Shown here: piece by piece, positions 9,093-16,275 of the stretch
How the letters are laid out: the number at the start of each line of letters is the position of its first letter
How positions within the stretch are numbered: the stretch's first letter is position 1
Origin: an uncultured Flavobacteriales bacterium
GTDB taxonomy: Bacteria > Bacteroidota > Bacteroidia > Flavobacteriales > BACL11
Assembly: GCA_905612305.1 (NCBI GenBank)
Contig: CAJQRK010000018.1
Location: forward strand, 1 to 39,089
Direction: 5' to 3'
DNA length: 39,089 nt
Program-made: the position numbers and the translations under genes
The notes under the pieces: model-generated
Database searches by the model: none
The model's input: only the letters and a program-made list of their open reading frames with translations
What the model was told of the DNA's origin: nothing

Positions 9093-9116
9093 CCGAGCAT
9101 ATGCTCGGTTTTTTTT
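9093..9116 (+). terminator. Rho-independent terminator after the T9SS hydrolase gene
   Basis: A perfect 16-base palindrome, CCGAGCAT/ATGCTCGG (9093-9108), is followed by eight T. It ends the + strand transcript 25 bases after the stop codon. It also lies just beyond the 3' end of the minus-strand tRNA and could work for that transcript, with a weaker T run on that side. Confidence 0.88.
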
Positions 9117-9119
9117 ATG

Positions 9120-9193
9120 TAGCGTGAGGGAGATTTGAACTCCCGACCTCAGGGTTATGAATCCTGCGCTCTAACCAACTGAGCTACCACGCC
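9120..9193 (-). tRNA. tRNA-Met (anticodon CAT)
   Basis: A 74-base cloverleaf on the minus strand. The 7-bp acceptor stem is GGCGTGG with TCACGCT (two G-U pairs). The D arm is GCTC-AGTTGGTTA-GAGC. The anticodon arm CAGGA-TTCATAA-CCCTG has an A-C mismatch at the loop-closing pair. The T arm is GGGAG-TTCAAAT-CTCCC, and the discriminator is A. The CCA end is not encoded. The stem lacks the three G-C pairs of an initiator tRNA, so it is most likely elongator Met. A tRNA-Ile2, whose C34 is modified to lysidine, has the same CAT anticodon and is less likely. Confidence 0.95.
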
Positions 9194-9206
9194 AAATCTA
9201 AGGGTG

Positions 9207-9214
9207 CAAATATA
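9207..9214 (-). promoter_or_regulatory. Possible -7 element for tRNA-Met
   Basis: Read on the minus strand this is TATATTTG, an exact TANNTTTG match 13 bases before the tRNA 5' end. No TTG stands at the usual -33 spacing. Confidence 0.4.
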
Positions 9215-9252
9215 TTATTTTCCCTTATTCTTAAATCTATTTTGCAAAAAAT

Positions 9253-9999
9253 TTAACTTCTTCCTTTTTCGTTTAATAAATGAGTATAATGCTTTAATGA
9301 TCTTAATACAAAAACAATAATAATAGTAGCTACTAAAAACTGAAAACTAAAGTCTGAAATTAAATGTTTTTCAGTATAAAAAAAGTAGTTTCTAACCCCC
9401 TCAATAAAAACAAAACCGATTACAGCCGCCAGCACACTTGCGTACTCTCTCCTAAGCACAGTTATAATTGAGAAAGGAGTATCTGATTTTTTAAAATTCA
9501 ATAATGCTGGCATAAAAGCAGGCAAAGTGTTGGACCAATTTAAATAAGCCTCACCAAATTTACCTTCCAAAAATCGCTCCTCAGCAAACATGATCCTTTC
9601 ATAATATAACCAAAACAATAAACTCATTATCACTACAAAATAAACATTAAAAGTAACTACTACTATACCTAACCATATAAGATAATTGCCTAAATATAAA
9701 GGATGTCTAAGTAAGGAATACATGCCTGTTGAATTCAAGACAGTTGCAATTTGCTCTTTAGTATTACGGCCACTTGTACCTTGAGGAGTAGTCCCAATAG
9801 TATAAAAACGAACCAAGAAGCCAATGGCAGACAATATAATAGCAGCATACATAAAACAAGTTTGACTTTGCTCACTTAGACTATTGTAATCTGTTAGATA
9901 AATAAAAGGAACTGCTAAAATGAATAATATAACCGGAAATTGCCCCCTGTATTTAAACAAAAAAATTCCTTGCTTTTCCATTGATTGTAATAACGCCAT
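9253..9999 (-). CDS. Membrane methyltransferase of the isoprenylcysteine carboxyl methyltransferase (ICMT) family
   Basis: A 248-residue integral membrane protein with about six hydrophobic segments: FPVILFILAVPFIYL, CFMYAAIILSAIGFLV, YLIWLGIVVV, YFVVIMSLLFWLYY and two near the C-terminus. The family signature is GMYSLLRHPLYLGNYL (the RHPxYxG motif that binds S-adenosylmethionine), followed by the paired acidic segment ERIMFAEERFLEGKFGEAYLNW. Bacterial relatives methylate small or lipid substrates, not prenylated proteins. The substrate here is unknown. It sits alone on the minus strand, divergent from the START-like/LptF operon, and its first codons overlap that operon's promoter. Confidence 0.78.
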   Translation of the reverse strand: MALLQSMEKQGIFLFKYRGQFPVILFILAVPFIYLTDYNSLSEQSQTCFMYAAIILSAIGFLVRFYTIGTTPQGTSGRNTKEQIATVLNSTGMYSLLRHPLYLGNYLIWLGIVVVTFNVYFVVIMSLLFWLYYERIMFAEERFLEGKFGEAYLNWSNTLPAFMPALLNFKKSDTPFSIITVLRREYASVLAAVIGFVFIEGVRNYFFYTEKHLISDFSFQFLVATIIIVFVLRSLKHYTHLLNEKGRS

Positions 10000-10014
10000 A
10001 AAATAGTATCTTTG
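9985..10014 (+). promoter_or_regulatory. Promoter of the START-like/lptF operon
   Basis: TTG (9985-9987), 19 bases, then TATCTTTG (10007-10014) is a full match to the Bacteroidota housekeeping promoter. Transcription should start near 10021, about 24 bases before the ATG at 10045. The -33 part lies inside the first codons of the divergent methyltransferase gene. Confidence 0.65.
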
Positions 10015-10044
10015 TAAAATTAGTTTGCAAACTTATTAAAACAA

Positions 10045-10431
10045 ATGTCACATTTAACAAAATACACATTAGAATTCCCGATAAATTCATCCGTGAACAT
10101 ATTGTACAATCGCCTTAGTAGTTCAAGCGGATTGTCAGAATGGTTTGCTGATGATGTTATGATAAAAGATAAAGTATTTACTTTCTTTTGGGATGGCAGT
10201 GATCAAAAAGCCAAACTCTTAAAGTTAAAAATGAATCAATTTATTAGGTTTAAATGGGAAGAGAATGATACTCAAGAGGATTATTTTGAGTTTTTAATTC
10301 AAGTAGATGAGATGACTTTAGATGTTTCGTTAATTATTACCGACTTTGCAGAAGATAAACAAGACCAAAAAGAACAAACTGCACTTTGGAGCAAACAAAT
10401 TAGTATCCTTAAAAGAGCAATTGGTTCATAA
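10045..10431 (+). CDS. START-like (SRPBCC-fold) protein
   Basis: A 128-residue cytoplasmic protein with no signal peptide. SSSSGLSEWFADDV and FTFFWDGSDQKAKLL followed by FIRFKWEEND resemble the AHSA1/START-like hydrophobic-pocket fold, in a short form common in Bacteroidota. The ligand is unknown. It is the first gene of a two-gene unit: only 18 bases separate it from the lptF-like gene, and a good promoter lies upstream. The neighbour hints at a lipid or envelope link, but this is inference. Confidence 0.75.
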   Translation: MSHLTKYTLEFPINSSVNILYNRLSSSSGLSEWFADDVMIKDKVFTFFWDGSDQKAKLLKLKMNQFIRFKWEENDTQEDYFEFLIQVDEMTLDVSLIITDFAEDKQDQKEQTALWSKQISILKRAIGS

Positions 10432-10449
10432 TTTTAACTAATTTTCTGT

Positions 10450-11838
10450 ATGAAACGGTTACATCTTTTCCTAATTAAGTCATTTTTAGGCCCTTTTATT
10501 GCAACATTTTTTATTACTATATTCTTACTATTAATGCAATTTTTATGGAAGTATATAGATGACCTAGTTGGTAAAGGACTTGAATCAACTCAAATAGCAG
10601 AACTTTTATTTTATGCTTCAGCTCGTTTTGTGCCAGCTGCCCTACCTATTGCCTTATTACTTTCATCCGTAATGGTATTTGGAAAATTAGGGGAAAACTA
10701 TGAGATAGTTGCCTTAAAATCATCAGGGATTTCACTACTAAAAATCCTTTTTCCTCTTACACTCTTTGCTATCATTATTGCTTACGGTTCTTTTCTATTT
10801 TCAAATTATGTAATGCCAATTGCTAACCTGAAAAATGGCAGCATGATTTATGACATACAGAAAAAGAAACCAGCACTCAATATTAAAGAAGGTGTCTTTT
10901 ATAATGATATTGAAGGGTTTAGTATAAAAGTAGCTGAAAAAGCGCCTGATGGGAAAACCCTGAGAGACATTATTATTTACGATCATACTGCGAAAAATGG
11001 AAACGATAAAGTTATTATTTCCGAAAGTGGTATTATGCAATTGACAAAAGATGAAAGGTATTTAGAACTCATATTGCACAATGGTCATTCTTACATTGAT
11101 ATTGCTGAAAATAAAAAAAAGAGAGGAAATCCCTATCGTACAACTCATTTCAAAGAGGACTTAATTCGTTTTGACTTATCTAGCTTCAGTAAAATAAATA
11201 ATAGCGAATCTTTGTATAAGGGACATTATGCTATGCTAAGCAATCAGCAACTAGCGACTGCTATCGATTCATTAACTATTAAATATGAAAAAATAAAAAT
11301 ACTGTTTATAAAAAGTATTACGGATAAATATACTTCTAATTCGGAAATAGATAGTGTAATTACAATTACGCCATTCAGCAAGATTAAAATTCAACAGCAA
11401 TATGATGTTGCAATTAATAAATTACAAAGCCTTAAATCAATTACAAAATCAAATAAGGATAATTTAGAATATCGTGAAATAATCATTACCAAGCATAATA
11501 TAGAATGGCACAGAAAAATTAGCTTGTCAGTAGCGTGCTTACTTTTATTTCTGATAGGAGCTCCTTTAGGAGCAATTATCCGAAAAGGGGGATTCGGACT
11601 TCCAGTTTTGGTTTCGGTCTTCTTTTTTCTTATCTACCATGTATTAAGTATGATAGGTGAAAAGTCTGCAAAAGATTTAAGTATTCAAGCTTATGAAGGA
11701 ATGTGGCTTTCAAATATGGTATTTGTACCCATTGCATTATTTTTAATTTATAAGGCTAAAAATGATGCGCAACTCTTTGATTTGAGTCCTTTACTAAACA
11801 GAATGAATCAATTCCTTAAAAAGAAGGAAATACAGTAA
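10450..11838 (+). CDS. lptF: LptF/LptG (YjgP/YjgQ) family permease
   Basis: A transmembrane subunit of the LptBFG-type ABC exporter that extracts lipopolysaccharide from the inner membrane. It has 462 residues. Transmembrane helices near the N-terminus include PFIATFFITIFLLLMQFLW, FVPAALPIALLLSSVMVFGKLGE and LFAIIIAYGSFLFSNYV. A long periplasmic beta-jellyroll region follows (about 125-350), then three C-terminal helices (LSVACLLLFLIGAPLGAII, LPVLVSVFFFLIYHVLSMI, MVFVPIALFLIYKA). GAPLGAIIRKGG is a strong family signature. It is longer than Escherichia coli LptF/G (about 360), with an enlarged charged periplasmic insert typical of the Bacteroidota form. Assignment to LptF rather than LptG is tentative. 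Confidence 0.88.
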   Translation: MKRLHLFLIKSFLGPFIATFFITIFLLLMQFLWKYIDDLVGKGLESTQIAELLFYASARFVPAALPIALLLSSVMVFGKLGENYEIVALKSSGISLLKILFPLTLFAIIIAYGSFLFSNYVMPIANLKNGSMIYDIQKKKPALNIKEGVFYNDIEGFSIKVAEKAPDGKTLRDIIIYDHTAKNGNDKVIISESGIMQLTKDERYLELILHNGHSYIDIAENKKKRGNPYRTTHFKEDLIRFDLSSFSKINNSESLYKGHYAMLSNQQLATAIDSLTIKYEKIKILFIKSITDKYTSNSEIDSVITITPFSKIKIQQQYDVAINKLQSLKSITKSNKDNLEYREIIITKHNIEWHRKISLSVACLLLFLIGAPLGAIIRKGGFGLPVLVSVFFFLIYHVLSMIGEKSAKDLSIQAYEGMWLSNMVFVPIALFLIYKAKNDAQLFDLSPLLNRMNQFLKKKEIQ

Positions 11839-11845
11839 ATCTTAG

Positions 11846-11853
11846 TATTTTTG
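11846..11853 (+). promoter_or_regulatory. Possible -7 element upstream of ribBA
   Basis: TATTTTTG matches TANNTTTG, 17 bases before the ribBA ATG and just after the lptF stop. No TTG is seen at -33. Confidence 0.35.
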
Positions 11854-11870
11854 ATGCATAAAATCACAAT

Positions 11871-13082
11871 ATGAGTTTCAACACTATAGAAGAGGCAATT
11901 CAGGATATTAAACAAGGAAAAGTAGTTATTGTTATTGATGATGAAAACAGAGAAAACGAAGGAGACTTTGTAGCAGCTGCCGAGATGGCAACACCTGAAA
12001 TGATTAACTTTATGGCTACTCATGGCAAGGGCTTAATCTGCACTCCACTTGTAGAAAGCAGATGTCAGGAATTAGGATTGGAACTCATGATTGGTAAAAA
12101 CACAGCTGCCCACGAAACACCTTTTACTGTTTCAGTTGATTTAATAGGAAATGGCTGTACAACCGGAATTTCTGCTTCTGACAGAGCAAAAACAGTAAAA
12201 GCACTTGTTGATCCCAATATTAATCCTGATAAATTAGGAAAACCAGGGCATATCTTTCCGTTAAAAGCACGAGAAGGAGGAGTATTAAGACGTGCGGGAC
12301 ATACTGAAGCTGCTGTCGATTTAGCTCGCCTTTCAGGCTTTCAGCCAGCAGGAGTTATTGTTGAGATATTGAATGAAGATGGTTCAATGGCCAGAACGCC
12401 TGAACTTCATAAAATTGCAGAAAATTTTGATTTAAAGTTCATCACTATTAAGGATTTAATTGAATACAGAATAAAAAATGAATCCTTAATTTCAGAAGAA
12501 GCAAATATAGAGCTCCCGACTGATTATGGCAATTTTAAGATGAAGGCTTTTAAACAAACTACTAACGGGCAATTACACCTAGCAATCTATAAAGGAGAAT
12601 GGGTAAAAGAGGAGGAACTGCTAGTTAGAGTGCACTCTTCTTGCATGACAGGTGATATATTTGGAAGTTGTAGATGCGATTGTGGACATCAACTACAATC
12701 AGCTTTACAACAAATTGAAAAAGAAGGAAAGGGAATCATAGTATATATGAATCAAGAAGGTAGAGGGATTGGATTACTCAATAAACTAAAAGCCTATGAA
12801 TTACAGGAGAAAGGACGTGATACAGTAGAAGCTAATACTGAACTGGGCTTTAATGTGGACGATAGAGACTATGGTATTGGGGCACAAATACTAAGAAAAA
12901 TGAATGTAACTAAAATTAGATTACTAAGCAATAATCCTAAAAAAAGAGTAGGGTTAATAGGTTATGGCATTGAGATAGTTGAAAGTGTAGCGCTTGAGGT
13001 TGAATCCAATATTCATAATGAATTTTATCTAAAAACTAAAAGAGATAAAATGGGGCATTCATTCAAAAAATTAGATGAGTAA
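11871..13082 (+). CDS. ribBA: Bifunctional 3,4-dihydroxy-2-butanone-4-phosphate synthase / GTP cyclohydrolase II
   Basis: Makes both precursors of riboflavin: DHBP from ribulose 5-phosphate (N-terminal RibB half, about 1-205) and the pyrimidine from GTP (C-terminal RibA half, about 206-403). RibB motifs are [12 protein letters not shown] (acidic Mg2+ site), HGKGLIC and [19 protein letters not shown]. RibA motifs are [20 protein letters not shown], with zinc cysteines Cys258, Cys269 and Cys271, and [11 protein letters not shown]. Both halves look intact and the length is normal. The 3' end overlaps tsaD by eight bases, so the two are co-transcribed although their pathways differ. Confidence 0.97.
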   Translation: MSFNTIEEAIQDIKQGKVVIVIDDENRENEGDFVAAAEMATPEMINFMATHGKGLICTPLVESRCQELGLELMIGKNTAAHETPFTVSVDLIGNGCTTGISASDRAKTVKALVDPNINPDKLGKPGHIFPLKAREGGVLRRAGHTEAAVDLARLSGFQPAGVIVEILNEDGSMARTPELHKIAENFDLKFITIKDLIEYRIKNESLISEEANIELPTDYGNFKMKAFKQTTNGQLHLAIYKGEWVKEEELLVRVHSSCMTGDIFGSCRCDCGHQLQSALQQIEKEGKGIIVYMNQEGRGIGLLNKLKAYELQEKGRDTVEANTELGFNVDDRDYGIGAQILRKMNVTKIRLLSNNPKKRVGLIGYGIEIVESVALEVESNIHNEFYLKTKRDKMGHSFKKLDE

Positions 13083-14091
13083 AACTCCTATAATTTTAGG
13101 AATAGAATCATCCTGTGATGATACTTGTGCTGCTATTTTACATGGACAAAAGATACTATCAAATATAGTAGCTAATCAAGATGTACACAAAATATATGGA
13201 GGAGTTGTTCCTGAATTGGCATCTAGAGCACATCAACAAAATATTATTCCTGTAGTTGATGCGGCTATCAAAAAAGCAAACATAAAAAAGAAGGATATAA
13301 CTGCTATCGCTTTTACAAAAGGCCCTGGGCTTTTAGGTTCGCTTTTAGTGGGAAGTTCATTTGCAAAATCCTTTGCTATGGGAATGAATATCCCGCTTAT
13401 TGCTGTAAATCATATGCAAGGCCATATCCTCTCCCACTTTATTGATGAAGGAGAACCTATGCCTGAATTCCCTTTTTTATGCTTAACCGTTTCTGGTGGG
13501 CATACTCAAATTGTAAAAATTGAAAGCCCAAATAGAATGGAAGTAATTGGGACAACTATTGATGATGCGGCAGGAGAAACTTTTGATAAATCTGCTAAAA
13601 TATTAGGCTTATCTTATCCTGGAGGACCACTTATTGATAAATATGCAAAAAACGGAAACCCTCATGCCTTTGAGTTTGGGAAACCAAAAATAAAAGAATT
13701 AAATTTTAGCTTCAGTGGGATAAAAACTTCTATAATGCGATTAATACAAAAAGGAGTTGCTAAAAACCCCAATTTTATTGCAGAAAATTTGAAGGATTTG
13801 TGTGCCTCAATTCAGCACAGCATAGTAAGTATTTTGCTAAAAAAACTAGAAAAAGCAATTCAGCAAACAAGTATAACACAAATAGCTATAGCAGGAGGAG
13901 TATCGGCTAATTCCTATTTAAGAAGTGAGTTAGAAAAACTTGCAACAACTAAAGGCTATCAACTATACATCCCCAAGCTTGAATACTGTACCGATAATGC
14001 CGCTATGATTGCCATTGCAGGTTATTTTAAGTATCTAGATGCTAATTTTGCAGATCAAAGTGAGACCCCTTCAGCTCGCCTAGCCTTTTAA
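13075..14091 (+). CDS. tsaD: tRNA N6-threonylcarbamoyladenosine transferase TsaD
   Basis: Transfers the threonylcarbamoyl group to A37 of ANN-decoding tRNAs, acting with TsaB and TsaE. It is full length at 338 residues. The ASKHA-fold signatures are present: [14 protein letters not shown] at the start, VNHMQGH with metal-binding His113 and His117, [26 protein letters not shown], and [12 protein letters not shown] near the end. It overlaps ribBA upstream by eight bases and the convergent hydrolase gene downstream by 12 bases. TsaB and TsaE are not in the window. Confidence 0.97.
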   Translation: MSKTPIILGIESSCDDTCAAILHGQKILSNIVANQDVHKIYGGVVPELASRAHQQNIIPVVDAAIKKANIKKKDITAIAFTKGPGLLGSLLVGSSFAKSFAMGMNIPLIAVNHMQGHILSHFIDEGEPMPEFPFLCLTVSGGHTQIVKIESPNRMEVIGTTIDDAAGETFDKSAKILGLSYPGGPLIDKYAKNGNPHAFEFGKPKIKELNFSFSGIKTSIMRLIQKGVAKNPNFIAENLKDLCASIQHSIVSILLKKLEKAIQQTSITQIAIAGGVSANSYLRSELEKLATTKGYQLYIPKLEYCTDNAAMIAIAGYFKYLDANFADQSETPSARLAF

Positions 14092-14925
14092 AAAACCAAA
14101 AGTAATATCAATTGCTTCTTTTAGATCTTTAGGGAATTCTTCTAAATCATAAGGATGAAAACCACCCAAAACATGATTAGCGCCTTTAATAATATGTAAA
14201 TTTACATTCGTATTCCAGTTTTTTAATGCATTTGCTTCCTCAATCAATACCGTTGGATCATCACTACCATGTACTACCAGATGAGGGATGCTCATTTTAC
14301 TAACGGCATCCTGAATACTCAAACGATTAGTATTTGCTTTACAATTTTCATAAAACTGGAAATACATAGGCATATTTTGTTTAGTACGTCCATTATAAAC
14401 ATATGCTACATTCATTGCCTTCCATTTTTCTAGTTTTTCATCACTAGGAAACTTGTTTAGAAAATTTGATGGTGATGCCCAAGAAACTACTTTATCTACT
14501 CTCCTATCTTCAGCTGTTTTAAGTATTGCTATTCCTCCTCCTCTACTGTGTCCAAATAATGAGATCTTTGACGTATCAACATCTTCCTTCAATTCATCGC
14601 TCCCTTCTATCCAATCTAACACTAAAGCCAAGTCATCTAATTCCTTGCAAAAATTATTATTCCCAAAAGCTTTTAAATCTCCAAAATTTAAAGGATCATC
14701 AGCTGTAGTTCCATTATATGAAAAATTAAACTTTACAAATACAATATCCTTTTCTGCAAAATGAGTAGCAATTTTATTAAATGGGCCCCAATCCTTAAAT
14801 CCTTTAAAGCCATGACAAAACACAAGTACTTTTTTTGGTTCAGCATTCGCTTTGTATGTTGCATCAATTAAAAGGGGTTTCCCTGCTGAACCAGAAACGC
14901 ATATATTGCTTAGCTTTTTTATCAT
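14080..14925 (-). CDS. Cytoplasmic alpha/beta hydrolase (dienelactone-hydrolase-like)
   Basis: A 281-residue alpha/beta-hydrolase. VLVFCHGFKGFKDWG (about 34-47) is the oxyanion-hole strand and loop. SLFGHSRGGG gives nucleophile Ser127 in a Gly-x-Ser-x-Gly elbow. VVHGSDDPTVL gives the acid (Asp222 or Asp223), and KGANHVLGG gives His251, so the triad is complete. There is no signal peptide. The form resembles peptidase S9/dienelactone-hydrolase-type esterases. The natural substrate is unknown. It sits alone on the minus strand downstream of sucC, separated from it by a terminator, and is convergent with tsaD. Confidence 0.82.
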   Translation of the reverse strand: MIKKLSNICVSGSAGKPLLIDATYKANAEPKKVLVFCHGFKGFKDWGPFNKIATHFAEKDIVFVKFNFSYNGTTADDPLNFGDLKAFGNNNFCKELDDLALVLDWIEGSDELKEDVDTSKISLFGHSRGGGIAILKTAEDRRVDKVVSWASPSNFLNKFPSDEKLEKWKAMNVAYVYNGRTKQNMPMYFQFYENCKANTNRLSIQDAVSKMSIPHLVVHGSDDPTVLIEEANALKNWNTNVNLHIIKGANHVLGGFHPYDLEEFPKDLKEAIDITFGFLKG

Positions 14926-14935
14926 GTGTCAAACA

Positions 14936-14965
14936 TAAAATAAAAAGCCAAGCATGCTCGGCTTT
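14936..14965 (-). terminator. Rho-independent terminator of sucC
   Basis: Read on the minus strand, AGCCGAGCA/TGCTTGGCT forms a 9-bp stem with one G-U pair, followed by a T-rich run (TTTTATTTTA). It lies about 22 bases after the sucC stop and just before the hydrolase gene. Its core closely matches the terminator at 9093. Confidence 0.75.
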
Positions 14966-14986
14966 TCTAATATTCAATAGTAGAAT

Positions 14987-16177
14987 TTAACTAAGTACTT
15001 CAGCAACCTTATCAGCTGCTTCTTGCAATAGTATTACTGATTCTACCTTTAATCCACTTTCATTAATTAATTTTTTGGCTTCAGTAGCGTTAGTTCCTTG
15101 CAACCTTACAATTAAAGGCACCTTAATCTCTCCTATATTTTTATAAGCATCAATAATACCTTGCGCTACTCTATCGCACCTTACTATACCACCAAATATA
15201 TTTACTAATAATGCTTTTACATTATCGTCTTTTAAAATGATTCTGAATGCTTGCTCTACTCTTTTCGCATCAGCAGTACCTCCTACATCTAAAAAATTTG
15301 CTGGGTTACCCCCTGCCATTTTAATAATATCCATAGTGGCCATAGCCAATCCTGCACCATTTACCATACACCCAACATTACCATCTAATTTCACAAAGCT
15401 AAGCCCGTATTCGTCTGCTTCTACCTCTGTAGCATCCTCTTCTCTCCTGTCTCTTAATACTGCTAAATCATTATGACGAAAAAGAGAGTTGTCATCAATA
15501 GAAACTTTGGAGTCCACTGCCAATATCTTATTATCAGAAGTCTTAAGTACTGGGTTAATCTCAAATAAAGAAGAATCTGTTTTATCATAAGCAGTATATA
15601 GTGCAAATACAAACTTGGTCATGTCCTTGAATGCAGCACCTGAAAGCCCTAGGTTAAAAGCAATCTTACGACATTGGAAGCCTGTCAATCCTACTTTAGG
15701 ATCTATCTCTTCATGAAAAATTAAATGTGGGGTATCTTCAGCAACAGCTTCAATATCCATCCCTCCTTCAGTAGAGTACATAATCATGTTACGGCCCGTT
15801 CCTCTATTTAAAAGCACAGACATATAAAACTCTGAAGTTTCACTCTCACCAGGATAGTATACATCCTCAGTAATTAATACTTGATGTACTAATTTTCCGG
15901 TTGCGGAAGTTTGAGGAGTAACCAAATGCATGCCTAAAATATCATTAGCAATTGACTTTACTTCATCTAATGATTTAGCCAATTTTACACCACCTCCTTT
16001 ACCTCTACCTCCTGCATGTATTTGTGCTTTTACCACCCACCAACTAGTACCTGTATCTGCATTTAGTTTTTCAGCAGCCGCAACAGCTTCTTCAGCTGTA
16101 GATGCAACAATTCCTCTTTGGATGTTTACCCCAAAACTATTTAATAATTCTTTTCCTTGATATTCGTGTAAATTCAT
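14987..16177 (-). CDS. sucC: Succinyl-CoA synthetase (ADP-forming) beta subunit
   Basis: ATP-grasp subunit of the TCA-cycle enzyme that makes ATP from succinyl-CoA with the alpha subunit SucD. The protein starts MNLHEYQGKELL, the universal SucC start, at the ATG at 16177. An upstream in-frame extension to 16240 runs through the promoter and is rejected. It has 396 residues, the normal length. Signatures are HAGGRGKGGGVKLA (ATP binding), FEINPV, NGAGLAMATMDIIK, GGNPANFLDVGG and NIFGGIVRCDRVA. sucD is not next to it: transcription ends at the terminator near 14950. Confidence 0.97.
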   Translation of the reverse strand: MNLHEYQGKELLNSFGVNIQRGIVASTAEEAVAAAEKLNADTGTSWWVVKAQIHAGGRGKGGGVKLAKSLDEVKSIANDILGMHLVTPQTSATGKLVHQVLITEDVYYPGESETSEFYMSVLLNRGTGRNMIMYSTEGGMDIEAVAEDTPHLIFHEEIDPKVGLTGFQCRKIAFNLGLSGAAFKDMTKFVFALYTAYDKTDSSLFEINPVLKTSDNKILAVDSKVSIDDNSLFRHNDLAVLRDRREEDATEVEADEYGLSFVKLDGNVGCMVNGAGLAMATMDIIKMAGGNPANFLDVGGTADAKRVEQAFRIILKDDNVKALLVNIFGGIVRCDRVAQGIIDAYKNIGEIKVPLIVRLQGTNATEAKKLINESGLKVESVILLQEAADKVAEVLS

Positions 16178-16197
16178 TATATATTTTCTTAGTGCCG

Positions 16198-16226
16198 CAA
16201 AAATATAGGATTGATTTGAATTACAA
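16198..16226 (-). promoter_or_regulatory. sucC: Promoter of sucC
   Basis: On the minus strand, TTG (16226-16224), 18 bases, then TATTTTTG (16205-16198) is a full match to the Bacteroidota consensus. The predicted start is near 16190, about 13 bases before the ATG at 16177. This placement supports the short start chosen for sucC. Confidence 0.7.
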
Positions 16227-16247
16227 ACTTCTATTGACATTAAATTG

Positions 16248-16255
16248 TATTTTTG
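16248..16255 (+). promoter_or_regulatory. Possible -7 element of the DUF5916 operon
   Basis: TATTTTTG matches TANNTTTG, 20 bases before the ATG at 16276. The -33 TTG is not at the expected spacing, so the call is weak. Confidence 0.35.
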
Positions 16256-16275
16256 CCAACCAATAAATTAAAGTC

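Noticed and set aside
15237-16160. Two plus-strand open frames opposite sucC (79 and 76 codons)
   Set aside because: Antisense to a highly conserved gene, rich in Ser/Pro/Ala from reversed codon usage, and without domain signals.
16178-16240. 21-codon upstream extension of sucC
   Set aside because: It runs through a full promoter match at 16198-16226, and SucC proteins start MNLHEYQ. The ATG at 16177 is the real start.
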